Source: Oegoconia quadripuncta
Lineage: Eukaryota > Arthropoda > Insecta > Lepidoptera > Autostichidae
Length of the DNA: 64,000 bases
Assembly (NCBI GenBank): GCA_949316235.1
Contig: OX438759.1
Span: 19,158,618 to 19,222,617, forward strand
Direction: 5' to 3'
Part shown: one piece after another, positions 60,770 to 64,000 of the stretch
How positions within the stretch are numbered: position 1 is the stretch's first letter
Layout of the letters: the number at the start of each line of letters is the position of its first letter
Program-made: the position numbers and the translations under genes
The notes under the pieces: generated by a model
The model's input: only the letters and a program-made list of their open reading frames with translations
Databases searched by the model: none
What the model was told of the DNA's origin: nothing

Positions 60770-60855
60770 CGTTTCTAAGTCCACATATTGTGACGAACAA
60801 TTACGGAACCCTACACTGCGCATGGCCCGACACGCACCTGGCCAGTTTTTTTTAA
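60770..60855 (-). repeat. Dispersed GGCCAAGTGCG-type repeat
   Basis: Minus strand: AAAAAACTGGCCAGGTGCGT and GGGCCATGCGCAGTGTAGGG, then TTCCGTAATTG, a common lepidopteran repeat. Confidence 0.55.
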
Positions 60856-61182
60856 TTATGAGATAATGCAAATCACAACACAAGTATCTCGGATGTATGA
60901 GGCGGTACTCATCCCGGAGCTCTTGGCCACCGTCCAGGGCCAATCCCAAGGAACAAACGAATCCAGGATATTAAGATATGCTATGTATTTTAAATTACTA
61001 CCGCTGAAGTCAGATATCATTTGCATACAAAAGGATTTTTATGCCCCAGATTGCAGCTTAAGTGAAAAGATGAAATAAAACTGGTTATTCATTGAATTAG
61101 ATTGCAAAATGAGATTCTTTACATACGGATTAACGACCGTCATATATTTATGGTTTAGTAAAAAGTGTATGCAAATATCTCG

Positions 61183-61228
61183 GACGAGCTTTCCGCCCGC
61201 GGCTTTGTCCTCGTGGATTTCGTTATAA
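61183..61228 (-). mobile_element. Helitron-like 3' end fragment
   Basis: GAGCTTTCCGCCCGCGGCTT is nearly the reverse complement of the terminal block of the element at 15052-15306. Confidence 0.45.
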
Positions 61229-61489
61229 ATAGATATTGGTTAAGCAAAAATCACCCAACAAAATTTCAAAATTTTTCTAAGCAAAACAATATATCCTACA
61301 TTAACCACTGTCAATTTTTTTCCGAAAAACTTCCCTTAGCGAGTGTTTACTCTAGCAATCCCGTTTTGCACGTTCCACTGGAAATTTCTCGAAAATCGTA
61401 CCACATGTAAACTTGAAATGAATAAACACTAGGACCTAGAAACTAGGGCGTCTAGAAAGAAACACTAGGGCCCACGTTCGTATTAGGAT

Positions 61490-61960
61490 AATGTTTGAGG
61501 GATTTCCAGGTAGTTCGCGATGTCAAAAGAATTGTTATTCTATGTGCAAGTCAGTGTATAATAAATTGCCACTGTCCATAAGAGAATTACCAATTAAGAA
61601 GTTCAAAACGACTATATTTAAATTCTTATTGAACAATGTATTTTACTCAATTGATGATTGTTTTAAACATAACTTTAATAATAATGATATGTAATAAAAA
61701 TGTTACATAAAATTCCTTGACGAAAAATTAAATCAATAATTATTAATTAATTGCAGACATATTTTAATTTATTTTTAAATTTAAATTGTTATTAGACGTT
61801 ATTTCTCTAAATTGTGAATTAATTAACTAGAAAATTAATTTAATCAAGAGTGACTGACATGGTATTTGTATTGATCATGTAACGAAGGATGCTAATTGTG
61901 TAATTTAATTTGTATTTTTATTGTTTAACGAAGTACAGGCTAATTATAATTTTGCATGCT
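61490..61960 (+). mobile_element. LINE RT C-terminal fragment
   Basis: Encodes SVYNKLPLSIRELPIKKFKT then KFLLNNVFYSIDDCFKHN, an RT C-terminus of the YNKLP type also seen in retrotransposon 1 (PKIYNKLPQTLKEIK). AT-rich 3' UTR follows. Confidence 0.65.
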
Positions 61961-62030
61961 AGGTGATACAATTTATATTATTTTACCAACTATTTTACTT
62001 ACCCTAATCATTGCAAAATTGAGGGAAAGA

Positions 62031-62360
62031 TTTTTTTATATGCACGACGGGTTCGTACTTGACCTCAATCACACCTGATGTTAAGTGAAGATGATGTCGA
62101 AGGTGGAAGCGTACTGACCCGGAAACCCCAACCCATTTGGGGGATTGGCTATCTTATCTCTGACAACCGGAACACAACAATGGTATTAACATTGCTGGTA
62201 GACGGCAGATTTAGATAAGATGGTGGTAGCTAGCCAGGCGGACATTTAAAATGCCCTACCACCAACCAAACCGAGTACTTAAATATGTACCCCGCTGGGG
62301 ATCGAACCCGCGACCTCCGAATCGTAAACCCAATGTTGTTTACATTGAGCCACGGAGGCG
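62031..62360 (-). mobile_element. SINE-A, full length
   Basis: From a T-tract and ATGCACGACGGGTTCGTACT to GAGCCACGGAGGCG at the 5' end. Confidence 0.85.
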
Positions 62361-62361
62361 A

Positions 62362-62530
62362 TTTACAAGGAAGATTGAAGGAAAGAGAGGAAGGGGAAGA
62401 CCTAGGCGTAATTACTTTGACCAAGTGAAAGAAAAGGTGAATGTCGTGTCGCACCGAGAGGTTAAAACGAGGGCGGAAAGTAGAGAGACGTGGTCGTTAC
62501 TCCACCGACAAGAGCATAGCTCTTAAATTG
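62362..62530 (+). mobile_element. RTE-like protein C-terminal fragment
   Basis: Reads GKRGRGRPRRNYFDQVKEKV then SHREVKTRAESRETWSLLHR, the RGRPRR-Y-DQVKE...YREVK...W--LHRQ end of RTE-type proteins. It abuts a SINE-A on its left. Confidence 0.65.
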
Positions 62531-62824
62531 CTGAGAATCATTGCAAATAAATGTATTCTATTTAAAAAACTTGAAATTTCAAGAAAATATAGACTTTTCG
62601 CGGCCAATGTAACAAAACTTCAACAAGATCCAACTAGATATACACAGCCTTTACAGTACCTACTTGCTTATCGCCGGCGGGTTGCTCGTGTAAAATTACT
62701 TTTATCTCGGACTCTTGTCTTATATTAACTTGGCTTATGTGTCCTTTTGCTGGTCCCAGACCACGTCTCTGCCAAATTTCAATTGGTTTGAACGTTAAGT
62801 CATAAAAAAGTAACAAATAGACAA

Positions 62825-63049
62825 GTGGTTGGTGGTAGGACATTTTAAATATCCGCCTGGCTAGCTACCACCATCTTATCTAAATCAGCCGCCAAGCATG
62901 TTAATAGCATTGTTCTGTTCCGGTTGTCAGATATAAGATAGTCAGTCCCCCAAATGTGTTGGGATTTCCGGGTCACCTTCGACCTCATCTTCACTTAACA
63001 TCAGGTGTGATTGAGGTCAAGTACGAACCCGTCGTGCATAAAAAAAAAA
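62825..63049 (+). mobile_element. SINE-A, 5'-truncated
   Basis: From GTGGTTGGTGGTAGGACATT to CGTCGTGCATAAAAAAAAAA. Confidence 0.8.
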
Positions 63050-63104
63050 GACTGACACACTTTCCTACTTACACACCACAGTTACACACCCTATTTCTTT
63101 GCTA

Positions 63105-63190
63105 GGTAACATTAGAGTCAGTAGGGCACCGTCTACCTTCAGTAGGCGCCGTGTCGAGTACCACTGTCGATCCTAGCTTATAGGAGTTAA
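63105..63190 (+). repeat. Repeat E copy
   Basis: AGGGCACCGTCTACCTTCAG to CACTGTCGATCCTAGCTTAT. Related copies at 35185-35275 and, more diverged, 30630-30720. Confidence 0.65.
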
Positions 63191-64000
63191 TGATATCAGT
63201 ATGGAGAATTTGCCCAATAGGCATTTAAATAAGCCACAAAAAAGACATTTGATGAAACTAAATCTTAAGTTTCAAGAATATTCTCAAAGTATCTAACAAA
63301 TGTAATTGGTTTGATATTAATTTCATTCGAATCAAATAGCACTGCTTTTTAAAGTTTAATTTTGCAAAATCCAGCTTTAATTTCAATTTACTTGAAATAC
63401 TAAGGTATCATTTTAAGTTAAGTCGTCCTCTAGACAGCCTCGGAATGTTCAAATAGATTAGTATCTATTCATAATGCAATAAACAGAAAAAAAACACGAA
63501 TATGAACAAAAACATGTATAAATCGTAGGCGTTGATGAATATAATTACGAATAACAATGTAGATTAGAATTTGACGAAATTAAACGTGTTAAAGTTGAGT
63601 TGTTGGGAATGTTGAACTTACTAATTAAAACTAGCCACAGAAAATGGTTAACTGGTCGGTTATTAAAATCCGGACAATTGTGAATCGGGAAATGAGTATA
63701 CTATCGCTGTTTTCATATCTCTATAAAAGTAAGTAATCGGCATCTTCTTAACTGTGGATTTAAATGATAATAAATAATTATTTCATAATAATTAATTATT
63801 TTATCATTATATTCTAATTATCATTGTTTCTATTATTATATAAATATTCATTTCGTAATTATATAAATACAATACAATTCAAAGATATAAAAAGAGATTT
63901 GAATATTTTAAGCCCTCTTTATTATCGCCCTAGGCCATTCACCTTGCATTTCCGAAACGTCAAGTCTGCCAAGCCCTTTAGTATTGCCTTCCGCGCCAAA

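Larger units (their letters stand above)
54117..64000 (-). other. Upstream intron or 5' flank of the host gene
   Basis: No exon for the first half of Ig1 or a signal peptide was found. Stretches without recognised features: 55886-56393, 57737-58258, 58304-58520, 60940-61180 and 63191-64000. The last 100 bases are less AT-rich and open on the minus strand, but match nothing I know. Confidence 0.5.

Noticed and set aside
63900..64000. Possible first half of Ig1 exon at the window edge
   Set aside because: Minus strand is open (AEGNTKGLGRLDVSEMQGEW) but lacks an Ig cysteine pattern and a phase-2 donor in the right place.

Overview
The window looks like lepidopteran (moth or butterfly) genomic DNA. 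It is AT-rich, its one host gene is split into small exons with GT-AG introns, and most of the rest is transposon sequence: tRNA-headed SINEs, non-LTR retrotransposons of the CR1/Jockey-like, RTE-like and R1-like kinds, fold-back MITEs and a Helitron-like end. I see no prokaryotic gene, CRISPR array or rRNA, and no tRNA outside SINE heads.

The host gene is on the minus strand and encodes a Sidestep-family immunoglobulin-superfamily membrane protein. I recovered 14 coding exons from 54116 down to the stop codon at 14702. They join in one frame across all 13 junctions into 735 residues: second half of Ig1, Ig2 to Ig5, one FN3 domain, one transmembrane helix and a cytoplasmic tail of about 100 residues. 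The signal peptide and first half of Ig1 were not found and probably lie beyond position 64000. About 2.2 kb of coding sequence is spread over 39 kb.

Layout. 1-7500: non-coding DNA with SINEs, LINE 3' ends and two fold-back elements. 7.6-11.8 kb: a CR1/Jockey-like retrotransposon (plus strand), nearly intact but for two +1 frame breaks at identical A7 runs. 12-14.7 kb: a MITE and the 3' flank of the host gene. 14.7-54.1 kb: the host gene, with introns full of SINEs, a 303-bp TG repeat, a TGTGYC-type minisatellite, a 226-bp MITE and truncated LINEs. Its 6.6-kb intron (45843-52458) holds a second retrotransposon whose ORF1 is intact and whose ORF2 has one in-frame stop. 54.2-64 kb: upstream intron or flank with more SINEs, LINE pieces and a 1.4-kb GC-rich poly(A)-tailed retroposon with 14-bp target-site duplications.

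The most interesting structures are RNA-like signals in the mobile DNA: a 3' hairpin in five LINE tails whose fourth base pair covaries; a second covarying hairpin module; SINE heads with self-complementary sequence where a tRNA would have D and anticodon arms; a SINE-linker-LINE composite present twice in opposite orientations; and the doubled A7 frame breaks. I found no evidence of a new multi-gene system.
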